Origin: Paraspadella gotoi
Taxonomy: Eukaryota > Chaetognatha
Assembly: GCA_051294375.1 (NCBI GenBank)
Contig: CM119265.1
Span: 21,168,555-21,232,554 of the forward strand
Reading direction: 5' to 3'
Length of the DNA: 64,000 nt
The notes below the pieces were generated by a model, which searched no databases, had not been told where the DNA came from, and saw only the letters and a list, made by a program, of their open reading frames with translations. The position numbers were made by a program, and so were the translations under genes. Shown here piece by piece: positions 35,161 to 49,539 of the stretch; the first letter of the stretch is position 1, and the number at the start of each line of letters is the position of its first letter.

Positions 35161-38100
35161 CCTCTCCTTCTTTCCTCCTCAATCTTTGTCGAATAATCCT
35201 TCTCCTTTCTGCCTCCCAGATTCCGATATTCTCAGACCCAGAATTCATTCCACAATAGAATCCATTTATGCTTCTATGCCTCCGCAAAANNNNNNNNNNN
35301 NNNNNNNNNNNNNNNNNNNNNNNNNNNNNNNNNNNNNNNNNNNNNNNNNNNNNNNNNNNNNNNNNNNNNNNNNNNNNNNNNNNNNNNNNNNNNNNNNNNN
35401 NNNNNNNNNNNNNNNNNNNNNNNNNNNNNNNNNNNNNNNNNNNNNNNNNNNNNNNNNNNNNNNNNNNNNNNNNNNNNNNNNNNNNNNNNNNNNNNNNNNN
35501 NNNNNTTTTTTCAGTGATCGAGTTTCTATCTCTATCATACTTTTCTTTTCATTCACTCGATTGTTTGTTAGTTGCTACATACAATTCAAACTCACCCATT
35601 GATAACAATGCCTAATTATCACATTCAAAAACAAACGGGATTTTTAAAGAATCAGGAGATGCCTTTTGAACATAAAAAATAACGTTAAGAAAAAACCGTC
35701 GTTTCTGGATCTTTAAAAAAAAGAAAAAGAAGAAGGAAAAATGATGAAAGAAGAGAGAGGATGAGGTTGAGGAGGTTGAGGAGTTGAAAGAGGGGAGGAT
35801 AANNNNNNNNNNNNNNNNNNNNNNNNNNNNNNNNNNNNNNNNNNNNNNNNNNNNNNNNNNNNNNNNNNNNNNNNNNNNNNNNNNNNNNNNNNNNNNNNNN
35901 NNNNNNNNNNNNNNNNNNNNNNNNNNNNNNNNNNNNNNNNNNNNNNNNNNNNNNNNNNNNNNNNNNNNNNNNNNNNNNNNNNNNNNNNNNNNNNNNNNNN
36001 NNNNNNNNNNNNNNNNNNNNNNNNNNNNNNNNNNNNNNNNNNNNNNNNNNNNNNNNNNNNNNNNNNNNNNNNNNNNNNNNNNNNNNNNNNNNNNNNNNNN
36101 NNNNNNNNNNNNNNNNNNNNNNNATGAGGAGTTGAAAGAGGGGAGGATGAGGAGGACGAGAAGTTGAAATAGGGGAGGATGAGGAGTTGAAAGAGGGGAG
36201 GATGAGGAGTTGAAAGAGGGGAGGATGAGGAGTTGAAAGAGGGAAAGATGAGATAGAGAAGTTTAAAACAATAGATGTCACAGGTATCAAGGACAAAATT
36301 GTACAAAAAAAAGAGAAAAAAGAAATAAATAGATAAACGCCCGATTATTGCACTTAATCCCCTAATTCTTGTTAAATAACAAATAGTAATTTTTAAAAAA
36401 CTGCAGTGCGTAAAAAGAAGTAGGGAAAAAAGCCCGTAATACTTAGGAAATGCTAACCATGTCCACATTAACTGGTTTGTACAAAAATCTCCTCCTAGTC
36501 GCACATAGAAAGAAAGAATGGCCCTCTCTTTTTCTTTCTGTTTCACCCACATGACCTCTCTCTCTCTCTCNNNNNNNNNNNNNNNNNNNNNNNNNNNNNN
36601 NNNNNNNNNNNNNNNNNNNNNNNNNNNNNNNNNNNNNNNNNNNNNNNNNNNNNNNNNNNNNNNNNNNNNNNNNNNNNNNNNNNNNNNNNNNNNNNNNNNN
36701 NNNNNNNNNNNNNNNNNNNNNNNNNNNNNNNNNNNNNNNNNNNNNNNNNNNNNNNNNNNNNNNNNNNNNNNNNNNNNNNNNNNNNNNNNNNNNNNNNNNN
36801 NNNNNNNNNNNNNNNNNNNNNNNNNNNNNNNNNNNNNNNNNNNNNNNNNNNNNNNNNNNNNNNNNNNNNNNNNNNNNNNNNNNNNNNNNNNNNNNNNNNN
36901 NNNNNNNNNNNNNNNNNNNNNNNNNNNNNNNNNNNNNNNNNNNNNNNNNNNNNNNNNNNNNNNNNNNNNNNNNNNNNNNNNNNNNNNNNNNNNNNNNNNN
37001 NNNNNNNNNNNNNNNNNNNNNNNNNNNNNNNNNNNNNNNNNNNNNNNNNNNNNNNNNNNNNNNNNNNNNNNNNNNNNNNNNNNNNNNNNNNNNNNNNNNN
37101 NNNNNNNNNNNNNNNNNNNNNNNNNNNNNNNNNNNNNNNNNNNNNNNNNNNNNNNNNNNNNNNNNNNNNNNNNNNNNNNNNNNNNNNNNNNNNNNNNNNN
37201 NNNNNNNNNNNNNNNNNNNNNNNNNNNNNNNNNNNNNNNNNNNNNNNNNNNNNNNNNNNNNNNNNNNNNNNNNNNNNNNNNNNNNNNNNNNNNNNNNNNN
37301 NNNNNNNNNNNNNNNNNNNNNNNNNNNNNNNNNNNNNNNCGAGAAAGAAAACAAGAAATGAAAAGGAAAAAAATAAAAGAAACAAAAAAATCTTAAAAAT
37401 ATTTTTCTGCGGAAAAAGTTCATAAATTGGGTTTTTCCACAATCGCGCTAACGAGAGAACGAGCCTCTTAAATTTTACTTTATAGATTTCTCCAAAAAAT
37501 TTTTTTCTAATAATTTTTTTTCTCTTTTAAAAACCAATTGACTTTGCGTTTTTACCTTTCCAGGTTTTTTCTTTCTTTTATTTTCTTTTCTTTTTTTTTT
37601 TTNNNNNNNNNNNNNNNNNNNNNNNNNTTAAACAAAGATTTGTACGCTTGTAGTTCAAATCTTAGTTCTCCGATTGAAAAAAAGTATTTCTTGGATAACT
37701 TTTGAAAAGAAAAGAGATAGCAAGGGTGATGTGGTTCAAAATTTAAAGCACGTATCATGGGACAAACCTTTCCCTTCAAGAGTTAATTAAATTTCACTAT
37801 AATCTTACACAGCTTTTGTTTAAATCTAAGTTAAAAAGCTATAAACCAATTTTTCCTGTATGTTAAAAATTGCGATGAGGGCATATGAATTTTTTTTTTT
37901 TCTTTTGTGATTTGAAAAAAGGGAAGACTGAATTACATTTTGTATTACCATTAAATTTCTTTTTTTCATTAAAAACTGCTTTATATTTTAAGTTAAAGTA
38001 AAAAACAAGCAAAAATTTATGTAGTAGCTTGATAAAATGTCTTTTAAAATATGAAAATGAAAATACAAAAAATGTGTTTAAAGCTTGATATAAACAGTCT

Positions 38101-40130
38101 TGGACTCGACCTTCTTGCCTGTGAAAAAAATCGTCACTTTTCATTATCTTCAACTGCAAAACAAAAAGCTTGAAAACCCAATAACTGCTTGTTATCATAA
38201 TAAAATTTTAAAAAATACATAGCTGGCACATTTTTAAACAAGCAAGACATCATTGTGTAAATTGTATATGATAATTTTCTTAAAAAGAAAAAAAGAGAAA
38301 TTTTTTATATCTTACTCATTTTTATTTCTTCTTAAATAAAAAATTTCAACAGAAAAAAAATAATCTCGAGGAAAAAAAAAAAAAATTAAAAATCTACTCA
38401 TCTTGAATGTCCAATCGTTTTTACTGCATTAATAAAAGGTAGAATTTTTTTTAATTTCGCCCTTTTGCCCCCCAAGCCCCTAGACATGGAAGTGCCCCAA
38501 AATTTAAAAAAACATTTTTACTTGATGTGCATACAGCGAACCCGATTCTGAATTTTTGTAATTCTCCTTCAAACATATATTAAATAAACAATAATTATTT
38601 GCGCGAGATGTGACATTGGACAATGCCACTGTAAAGGCTTCTTTCGTTACCCCACTTCCCCGAATTAATTTTTAAACCGAGGTTTTGGTTGTTTTTTCTC
38701 TAATTTGAGACATAACACACTAACTTTTGGTAAATTACTAGTTTTGTCAATTTACACAATCTACTTCCGCGTAATCATCAGCCGGAACGTTTAGCGTGTC
38801 AAAAAAAAAATAGCGGAAAAAAAGAGTAAAACGTTCTGACAAATTTTAAAAATCGATGGAGGAATCTACATCACCCGATTTTTATTCAAATATTTTTTTT
38901 TTCCGCATTAAAATTCAAAAAATTTTATAAAAAGAAAAAAAATTCAAGCTCAAAAAAAAAAAAAAAATTAAAATAAATAAAAAATAAAATAAAAATACGA
39001 TACATAAACAAAACAAAAAAAAAAGATCATGAGAAAATGTCACATTCTATCTTAAACTGATATTCGACCTCCCGAAAGGAAAAAAAAGAGAAAATGCTCC
39101 AAGGTTTCCATTCGATCCTGGAGCCAAATTTGAATTTTTTTTTTGAGGACAGGAGATTGTTTTTCTTTTGCCCTCAATTTTCTTTTTTCTATTTTGAGCT
39201 TTTTTTTTTCTCGGTAGGAATTTCTTTCTCCGGTCGGATTTTTATATTTTGATATTATCGTGGAAAAAGGACGGTAACGGGTCGTAAATTAATGTATCGT
39301 GCGCTGTGTCCGATTGAACAGTACTTTACATGCATTGTGTTTCTATCGTAAATAGTATAAGTTATGAGTATATATTAATATATAGGGCGCTGCCGCATCG
39401 TTCGAATCGAACTTCTGATCAATGATTCCTCTTGATATTTGACTTTCCTATCAAAACTGGCCATGTCCAAGGCCGATGAGTCAAATATACTCCAATCATT
39501 GGTAGATTTCGAAAGGCTAGCTCTTGGGGGAAGCCAGAACGAGGTATGAGCGCGATCGAATTTCCCATTTTTATCATCCCAAGAGAATGGTATTTAAATG
39601 AACTGGTCAGACCGTTTTTTTCCCTTTTCCCAGAAATAAACCTGCTTAATCCTTTTGTAAAAATAGAAACAAATCATACATATTCAGTATGGTTCGGATA
39701 GCCTTATTGTTCTCGACTAGATAAAAAAAGCAAAAGTTTAAATTCTTGCATCTTGAATGCTTGATAATAGCAATCAGAATGAATGGGATTTTAGGGGTTG
39801 AGAAACTTGCATAGGTCAAGCCTGGATTTTTTTTTGTCTTAAGACCATCGGACAAGAAACTGATATTGGTTTTTACTATCCTGTTCAGGTAGACGCGCGG
39901 GTCAAATTAGAGAGTTTAATTAGAACTTTAGAGCAATAAAGGAATATCAATGTTTTGTGCATCGCAAAAGCTCTTTTAAGCGGCGTTCCCGAGTCCTGTA
40001 TGGAAAATGGCGTTGACGTGTTATCCAACCTGAGGACATCAGATTTAAAAATGAAGCGATCGATCATGCGGCGATCCGGGCCAGGATAAATACCCATATT
40101 TCAACGATGGGTTCACCGTATTTTTACGTT
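35161..40130. repeat. Duplicated unit B, copy 2 (cleaner, gapped)
   Basis: Partner of 31288-35160. It contains N gaps at 35290-35505, 35803-36123, 36571-37339 and 37603-37627. The stretch 37628-38850 has no counterpart in copy 1. From 39360 onward this copy becomes the noisier one. Confidence 0.8.
35761..36250. repeat. Purine-rich 23 bp minisatellite, with gap
   Basis: Regular units of gaggagttgaaagagggga plus ggat, best seen at 36124-36240. Strand asymmetry is complete: nearly all purines except tt and t. Confidence 0.9.
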
Positions 40131-40299
40131 TTAGAACGCAGTCTGTATAAATGTTTGAATTTCACGCCTGTGATGTGAGTTGCTCAGGCCGTCGTTGTCC
40201 CTTGTTGTCGTCTCTTATCTATCTCTTGAAGAGACAGTTAAATTATTGTGTATTGTGATAGTGAAGAAAAGCCGTTCAATAAAATCTTAAAAGCACATA

Positions 40300-40560
40300 G
40301 TGGATCGAGCCTACTCTTTAATCGAAACCAGATAATTGGATCGCGATGATAATCAAAATATTGTGAGCGATGCATAACAATATTGATGCGCAGCATTACC
40401 GAAGCGATGCATCGCGATATCAACCAAATGATGGATGCGATGATAGTCATCTCATGGTGATGCGATGATGTAATATTAATCTGATGCGATGTAGTCCTGC
40501 AATTGATCGGGATATAATCACTTCATTGATGCGATGATAGTCATTCATTGACGTGACAAT
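40300..40560. repeat. Degenerate gatgcgatgatagtcat repeats
   Basis: Words such as gatgcgatgatagtcat and gcgatgcatcgcgat recur irregularly just upstream of the palindromic array. Confidence 0.6.
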
Positions 40561-40562
40561 GA

Positions 40563-41637
40563 CTTGAAAAAAGTAATGCATATTGTTAAAAAAAAGTATG
40601 CATACTCTCAAGGAAAAGCTATGCATACTTTTGAAAAAAGTATGCATACTTTTTTCAAAGTATGCATACTTTTTTCAATGTATGATACTTTTTAAAGTAT
40701 GCATACTTTTCTTTAAACTTTTTTCAAAGTATGCATACTTTTTTCAAAGTATGAATCACTCTCTTTTCGAAGTAGTTATACTTTTTTCAAAGTATGCACT
40801 ACTTTTTTCATAGTATCTGTGATACTTTTTTTGAAAAGTATGCATAACTTTTTTGAAGTATGCATCTTTTTTTAAAATATGCATACGTTTTTTGCAGAAG
40901 TGATCGGCCATACTTTTGAGAAGAAAGAATTGCACACATATACTCTTTTTTTCAAAGTAAGATGGCAAGAATTTTATTGAAAGTATGCCATAACTTTTAT
41001 GATCGTCTAACGATATATGCATACTGTAATCCCAAAGTGCATCATACTTTATAAGTATACTTAGGCCATTGACTTATTTTTAAGAATTTTTTCACAAAGT
41101 ATGCATCATATTTTTCAACAGTATGCATACTTTTTCTCAAAGTATGCATACTTTTTTAAAAGTATGCATCACTCTTTTTTAAAATATGCATACTTCTTTT
41201 TGACAACGTATCGATAGCGTGTTATCAAAAGGCTAGTGCATGGCTTTTTCAATATCATACTTTTTATATTTTCTCGTCACCGTAGCGATAGACATGAGAT
41301 CTTTGTTGAATAACTGGCAATACTTTTTTTATAACTTGTTTTTCAAAAGTACTGCGATACTTTTTCAAAGTATGCATACTCTTTTTGAAGTATGTATACT
41401 TTTTTCAAAGTATGCATACTTTCTTTCAGAAGTACGCATACTTTTTTTTCCAAAGTAATGCATCTTTTTTTGAAGTATGCATAACTTTTTTCAACTTGCA
41501 TTACCTTTTTTCAACTTGCATACTTTTTTCAACTTGCATACTTTTTTTCAACTTGTCGGGCATATCTTTTTTCAATTGCAATCCTCATTTTTCAGCTTGC
41601 TACTCTTTTTGCAGACTTATCGCATACTTTTTTAACT
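40563..41637. repeat. Array of ATGCAT-centred palindromes
   Basis: The unit is about 20 bp, CAAAGTATGCATACTTTTTT. Its core AAAGTATGCATACTTT is a perfect 16 bp palindrome, and several copies extend to a longer palindrome because gaaaaaag and cttttttc flank the core. Copies are regular at 40610-40800 and 41090-41420. From about 41480 they decay to a cttttttcaacttgcata form. No protein-coding meaning is apparent. Confidence 0.9.
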
Positions 41638-41775
41638 GATTACCGCTTAAATTATCCTTAGTCAAAATCCGACATTGTTTGCTCAAACCTATGTTCATAA
41701 GTAATAAATGAGTAGGCCGGAATTCAGATTGCAATTTTAAATATTAAACCTATCGTTCATCATGAATTAGTTTAA

Positions 41776-42036
41776 TTAATTTTATTCATTACAGTATGGG
41801 CACTCACACTTTACTTACCATTATCAAGTCATATCTTTTTAATTATAGTTTTTATTGCTATCTCAATATTAAATACTAGGTTTTATCGAAATAAAATTAA
41901 ATGATTTAGAAAGTGAAAAAATTAATAACATCGTGAAGAAGCGATTAGTTGAATTCTTAATCTAGAATTAACGATATTAAATTAGGAGTTTAATTTAATA
42001 GTAGTTGTCTGACTAGGTAAAGGTACATCAGTCAAG
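41776..42036 (+). pseudogene. AT-rich fragment with frames needing TGA=Trp (mollicute/phage- or mitochondrion-like)
   Basis: In frame from 41776 a hydrophobic peptide (begins LILFITVWALTLYLPL, continues FLIIVFIAISILNT) ends in a basic tail NKIK-W-FRK-W-KN before TAA 41923-41925; both tail W are TGA. A second overlapping frame (about 41902-41965) reads LNDLESEKINNIVKKRLVEF. A third (41992-42036) reads LIVVV-W-LGKGTSVK with TGA=W, preceded by AGGAG nine bases before an ATA. Small, tightly packed frames with TGA as Trp suit Spiroplasma/Mycoplasma DNA or their plectroviruses; a nuclear mitochondrial copy is the alternative. All frames lack intact starts, so at best this is a remnant. Confidence 0.3.
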
Positions 42037-42039
42037 AAT

Positions 42040-42854
42040 AATACTTTCAAATCTTACACTTTCTTCTGGCTCTCTTGGTCTTTTTCCCTTTTTTATTCTG
42101 TTATACATTATTGTATATTTTTTGTGATTAATTTGTAAGGATTCCTTTTTTCCGGGCTTCGCTATTCTATTTTCTCTTATAAGGCCCGCCGTTCGCCGCA
42201 TAATCGCTATTATCGGTTACACAAGCTTAGTAACTAGCGCGTAGTTCAAATCCTTATTGGACAAAACGAGTTCGATTTTTGAAGCGAAAGTTGATCGACT
42301 TGAAAGGGCGATTTCTTCGCGACTGTTTTATTGCCAATAACTTTTGAACGGGATTATCCGATTTTTTATGAAATTATTGCATATAGTAAGTAGTAACATT
42401 TTAAATCTCCCTATCGAGTCACTAGCGTATCCATTAGAAAAATTTTATTTAAAATAGCTCAATAGTTTAGAAACAGATGCACATGCCCCAATATATAGTA
42501 TATGAAGTTGTGTTATTCTGGTGATTCGTTTTGAAATCGTAATATTAGTAGATTTTTTTCAATTATAATTTGAAAAAAATAATGTGTTATAACATTATTT
42601 GACTCTGTATGCTAGCTTCCAGCTGCTACTGCTAATCTGTTGATCACACAGATTATCGAACCATATATATATTTTATAGTTACGCAGGCGATAAAATTTT
42701 CGACGTGACAAATTTTTTTCTCACTTTCTTTATTTCTTTTTTCTTTTCTTTCTTTTTTTCTCTTTTTTTTTGTTTGTTTTTTTCTTTTAATGGACGATTC
42801 CCCATAAAAATGAAAAAGAAATCCCAAAACGCAAACATAAAAAAAGTTTGGTTG
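42040..42854. other. No supported gene
   Basis: AT-rich DNA with a more balanced patch at 42180-42420. That patch reads like transposon-derived sequence (aataacttttgaacgggattatccgatt) but has no decisive feature. Confidence 0.3.
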
Positions 42855-42873
42855 TGAGAGAGAGAGAGAGAGA

Positions 42874-42920
<47 letters not shown>

Positions 42921-43620
42921 GAGGAGAGAGAGAGAGAGAGAGAGAGACGAGAGCAACCGAAGCCTCCGTGATCCCTGATGCCTTATGGATGGCGTTCCTC
43001 GTCACGAGGAGGAGAGAGAACACATTTAAAATGAATTCAAATTAATTTTCCGAATTCTTTGGCGGCCCGAAAAAAAACCCACGACAACATCAAAAAACTT
43101 GATTGATGACGCAGATAAAAAAGAGAGAGTTGAACGACTCACAGACGAGAGATGAGAGAGAGAGAGAGAGAGAGAGAGCAGAGAGAGGAGAGAGAGAGGA
43201 GAGAGAGAGAGAGAGAGGAGAGATCTGCGAAATCGAGGTGTGGGCGATGAGGGTGAGGATATCAAAAAGGTGAGGTTATGATGCGAACGTGGTGAGAAAG
43301 CCGATGTTTACCTTTGTTTGTTTGGATGATGGATTGAGAATATTTTTTTACCCGCCTATTTTAGAATGAGAGAGATTTCGTTCTCTCTAATTTTATGCCG
43401 TTTTTTTTTTTTTATTTTAACATTCGAAACGTCAACAAATGATATTTTTTAAATTCTTTTAGTTTTCAAACAAAGCTTGATTAGTGAAAAATTTTGTTGG
43501 GTGGATTCTCGGTTTGGCAATGGACAAATGACATTTCTAGAAAGCGATTAAAGTTTAAATAATAGAAAAGAAGAGAGGAAAAAGGAGAAAAGAGACGAAT
43601 TCATAAAAAACTATAGAGAG

Positions 43621-43663
<43 letters not shown>

Positions 43664-44016
43664 AAGAGAGAGAGAGAGAGAGAGAAGAGAGACGGATGCC
43701 TTTGGATTTAAAAAGATTAAAAGACAAGAGAGAAAAGATTTGGAGGGGAATTTGCTTCTTCCATGAATTTTAGATGAGAAAGATAAGAAATGTAAGATAG
43801 AAAAAAAAAAGAAATAAAAGGATTGAAAAAAATAAAAGTATGAAAGAAAGAGAAATAGAAATAAAGAAGAAAGAGAGATAGAAATAATGAAAAAGTGAAA
43901 AAAAAGAATAAGTAAGACAAAAGAATATAGTTATAAAAAGAATGTTTATACTGGATTAAAGATTTAAAAAACACTATAAGTATAAGTAAAAAAAAGATTA
44001 AAAACCAGAGAGAAAA

Positions 44017-44108
<92 letters not shown>

Positions 44109-45271
44109 GGATCTGAAAGCGTTTTCCCTTCCCGGTGAATTATCCCCCTTTTGATGTGAAGCCATTTTCTGGAAACGAGATCCCATAAGGATTTTGCCTC
44201 AGATATGACAATGATGACAAGGGGGATTGCAGACGGATTTACCGCCTTTCAAACCCGCGACGACGACGACGACGACGACGGCGATAATGACGGGGGTCGA
44301 CGGTGACGAGGACCGCGATGACGATGATCGTTACCCCGTGTGCGTTCGCGAGTGACGCCAAAAAAAATCTTTACTATGTTTTAAATATTTAATAAACATA
44401 ATTCATAAGTACATCATTAGTCGGAGAACTACTTGACGTTTTTTATGAATAAGTTTCATTTCGTGTTTAATTTATTTACTATTCTTTGTTTAAATTTTCA
44501 TCTAACACAGTAAAATTGGCAAAAAAAGACCATTTTAGGCGTTTTCTTGATTGAATTAAAAAATATTTATATCATAAGAAAACCCTATTAATGGTCTAAT
44601 CAATGGCGTATCTGAATTATCTTAATGTTGAGTAATTTTTGACTAATGATTTTTTTATTTTTTTTAATTATAAAACTTGAGTTTTCTTTATACAATTCGT
44701 CCAATTAGAAAAAAATGCTGTCCTGAGCATGTTCTTGACAGTTTCTGAATTCTGAATTTAATGATGTAAACGAATTTTAATAATTCCAAGTATTTAATGA
44801 GTAACTAATTTAAAAAGATTTTCTTTTTTAAAAATATTCAGTTTTTTAATGAAGATGAAATTGGATGACCATTAAAGAAAAGTTCTTTTTACATATCAAA
44901 TTAATCTTATGAAATTAAAATAAAATAAACGTCCAGTACTTTGCTACAGAATGAGGAAAAAAAATGTAAAAATATTTATCCAATGAGAAATGGTACGCAT
45001 TTTTTTGGTGTCACTCGCGAACGGACACGGGGTATAACGGCGAATACGACGTCGGAAATCGTGATGATTGCGGCAACGTTGATGATGACGATTATTATGA
45101 AAACTGTGATAACAGTTATTACATTGACAGCAAAGATAGAAATGATAGGATGATAGTAGAGCTGATGACGACGATGATTATATGATGGTGACGATGATAG
45201 GGATGAAAACGACGATGATACTTGATTTCAAGGGGATCAAAGAGGGGGAAGAATGTATAGATTTGTTGGTT

Positions 45272-45353
<82 letters not shown>

Positions 45354-45355
45354 TG
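42855..45355. repeat. Five GA microsatellites in AT-rich DNA
   Basis: GA-rich runs at 42857-42950, 43150-43222, 43616-43692, 44026-44105 and 45275-45350. A (GAC)n run lies at 44259-44283. No gene is supported in the spacers. Confidence 0.85.
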
Positions 45356-47395
<2,040 letters not shown>

Positions 47396-48115
47396 CGATT
47401 TGTCCTTCGCTTGTGTACATACTATACATATTTACGGAAGAAGGAATAAACGGTAAGTTTGAGAAATTAATTTTCGATCTTTTAAGCAAATCTGGCTAAA
47501 AATCATAGGCGAAAGAATACGTTTGACAGATTGTTTTATTTTCATACAGAATACAAATATTTCGTATCAAAAGAGAAAATATAGAAAAAGTGATGAAGGC
47601 ATATTTTCATTGCGGCATCATAACTGCCGTATCTTCGATTGGTGATCTCCTTTGCGGCATATTCCTTGCAACAATCTCTGGTCTGGATCTCCGGTCAGCC
47701 ACTCATCGTCTTTAAAGGTCCGACGCGAAACGGACAGTGGCGAAGATGAAACAAAAGGCCATCGGAAAGGGAGAAGGCTGGAAAAATTTTTGAAAAACTT
47801 TTTTTTAAAAGAGTGGACAGCTGTGATTTTTCTTTCCCGATAACCATGTGACTCCACAACAAGCATCTATGCTAATTTAAAGGCAAAATAACCAAATATT
47901 TCACAAAATATTCCGCATTAACGTTGCGATATAGTTCGGTAGGGTCAGTCTGCCAAGTATCAACTAAAATGGTTCAGTATTTTATGAATTTTACCGCCAT
48001 GAATTTAATGTTGCGTGATGGATTTTTTAGGTGATCACGAGACTGCACAAGTATGAAACATATGCAATGCACATGGAAGGTCTAAAAATATCATACCTTC
48101 CCACCAAATATGTAT

Positions 48116-48121
48116 TTTATT
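48116..48121 (-). terminator. Polyadenylation signal of the downstream CAP gene
   Basis: AATAAA on the minus strand, about 95 bases after the stop codon at 48215-48217. Confidence 0.5.
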
Positions 48122-48167
48122 GATAAAGTTTGACCCGAGTTATAAGACCTTAAAATGTAAGTAAAAC

Positions 48168-48206
48168 AGACCGACGGACAGACAGACATACCGACCGACC
48201 GACCGA
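48168..48206. repeat. (GACA)n/(GACC)n tetranucleotide repeat
   Basis: gacggacagacagacata followed by ccgaccgaccgaccga, just downstream of the CAP gene A stop. Confidence 0.85.
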
Positions 48207-48214
48207 GAAGTGAC

Positions 48215-49534
48215 CTATAAACAATAAACGGTTTCCATCTCATTAGCCAATATACATCTAAACCTGCAGAATGTTTTAACCTTTTCCAGCGTCGAAGAGA
48301 TGGATTGAGAGATTTTAAGGTCGTCATCAATCGGGGCGTTGCAATCTGCGTCCATACTTTTTTTCCCGCTGCAATATGCATCAAAATCTTCGGACGAAAT
48401 ACTGAAGGGGCGGCGATCTTTAAATTGAAAAAAAAAAAAAAAGATTAATCTTTGTAGTTACATTGGTCTAATGGTCTTCCAATAGAAAAAATAACACTCA
48501 GTTTTGTTTCCTTTTCTATTACTACATCTTTCCATTTGCCAAGATAATTTTTTTTTCATTTCATCACGAGACCAAGCAAGCAACCAACCTCCCCCCCAGC
48601 TTTCCCTCTCCCCCCCCTGAGTAGCCTCGCCTCACCCGCAACATTTCCTCCCGGGAAATAGAAGCAGACGAGATAGTCTTTGCCTGCAGCATTCCCTTTG
48701 TTACAGGCCTTCTTGGAGCAGCCGACTGTCGTCGATTCATTCCAAACAACCTGCGTCCGTGAAAAATAGTTGTTGTTTTATTGTTGTTGTTGTTGTAATC
48801 CAATTTCAGGAAATGCGGGGGGTATGAGTAAAGGGGTCATTTGCTGAAAGAGAATAGGTAGTTAGCAAAAAGCAGAAAGTCTCTCTTTGGTATTATTATA
48901 ATTATTATCGAACAAATTTTATAATTGAGGTGATGACATTAGGGTTAGTAGAATATTTAAAAGCGCAAACGTGCCAATTGTAATTCAAAACTAAAGAAAG
49001 CCCAAAGATTTGTAAATAATCGCCGCATCTGCCTCACCTGAGTGTAATGTCCGCACATTTTCCCTGGAGTGCACGTGTTGTAGCAGTAATTGTAATCTTT
49101 GACCTCAGACACCCAAGAGTCGACAGCGAGTTTGGAGTCGTAAAAGCCAGTCGTTCCCATCCATAAGTTTTCGCCCACCCACCCTTGGATGCCGGTGACT
49201 TCCCTGATGAGAGTGCCATCTGTGTGACCGAAATGACACTTCTCGGCATAGAGTGCCGCCGCCTTCTCCAATTTATAGTTCCAGGTCATCTGGAAGAAAT
49301 TGTACAAAAATTGTGAGGTTAAAAAAGGGATGGTTGATGGTTACTGGGTTATCTGATTCCGGGTTTACTCACTTTGGGCAGCTTAGCCACTGGGGGACAA
49401 GGCTTTACTGTTGCTCTGTGATGGTTGTGAGTGTCAAGAATGACCTGCTGATCGTCGGTCAAGCTTTGCTTTGACATTGCATTGGCGATGACTACAAAGA
49501 AGACCAATGAGACAACAAAACGACCAAACGCCAT
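48215..49534 (-). CDS. Secreted CAP-superfamily protein (SCP/TAPS, CRISP-like), gene A
   Basis: Four exons: 49534-49373, 49289-49038, 48750-48636, 48417-48215 (243 residues). Residues 1-19 are a signal peptide (VVSLVFFVVIANA). The CAP domain follows: H36 in THNHHR, E94 in VGENL, E116 in SEVKDYNY, H135 in CGHYTQ-VVW, and the CAP2-like LVCFYFPGGN. These are the four cavity residues known from the family. Paired cysteines (C123, C127, C133, C149, C154, C167) suggest an extracellular disulfide-bonded fold. Introns have good GT-AG ends (GTGAGT, GTGAGG, GTGAGG) in phases 0, 0 and 1. Exon 4 opens ..DRRPFSISSEDFDAYC and is Asp/Ser-rich; the final part (..TFCRFRC..) may instead be spliced away (see findings). 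Molecular role in this animal unknown. Confidence 0.85.
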
Positions 49535-49539
49535 CTTTC

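Noticed and set aside
35185-37442. Large frames crossing N gaps (also 55512-56501 and 56986-57576)
   Set aside because: Most of their length is undetermined sequence; the ends are repeat-derived.
40563-41637. CRISPR-like repeat array
   Set aside because: Units are palindromic and nearly continuous, spacers are only short T/A runs, and the context is eukaryotic with no cas genes.
42220-42262. tRNA gene (A-box-like aagcttagtaac plus agttcaaatcc)
   Set aside because: The two boxes are about ten bases apart, far too close for a tRNA, and no acceptor stem pairs.
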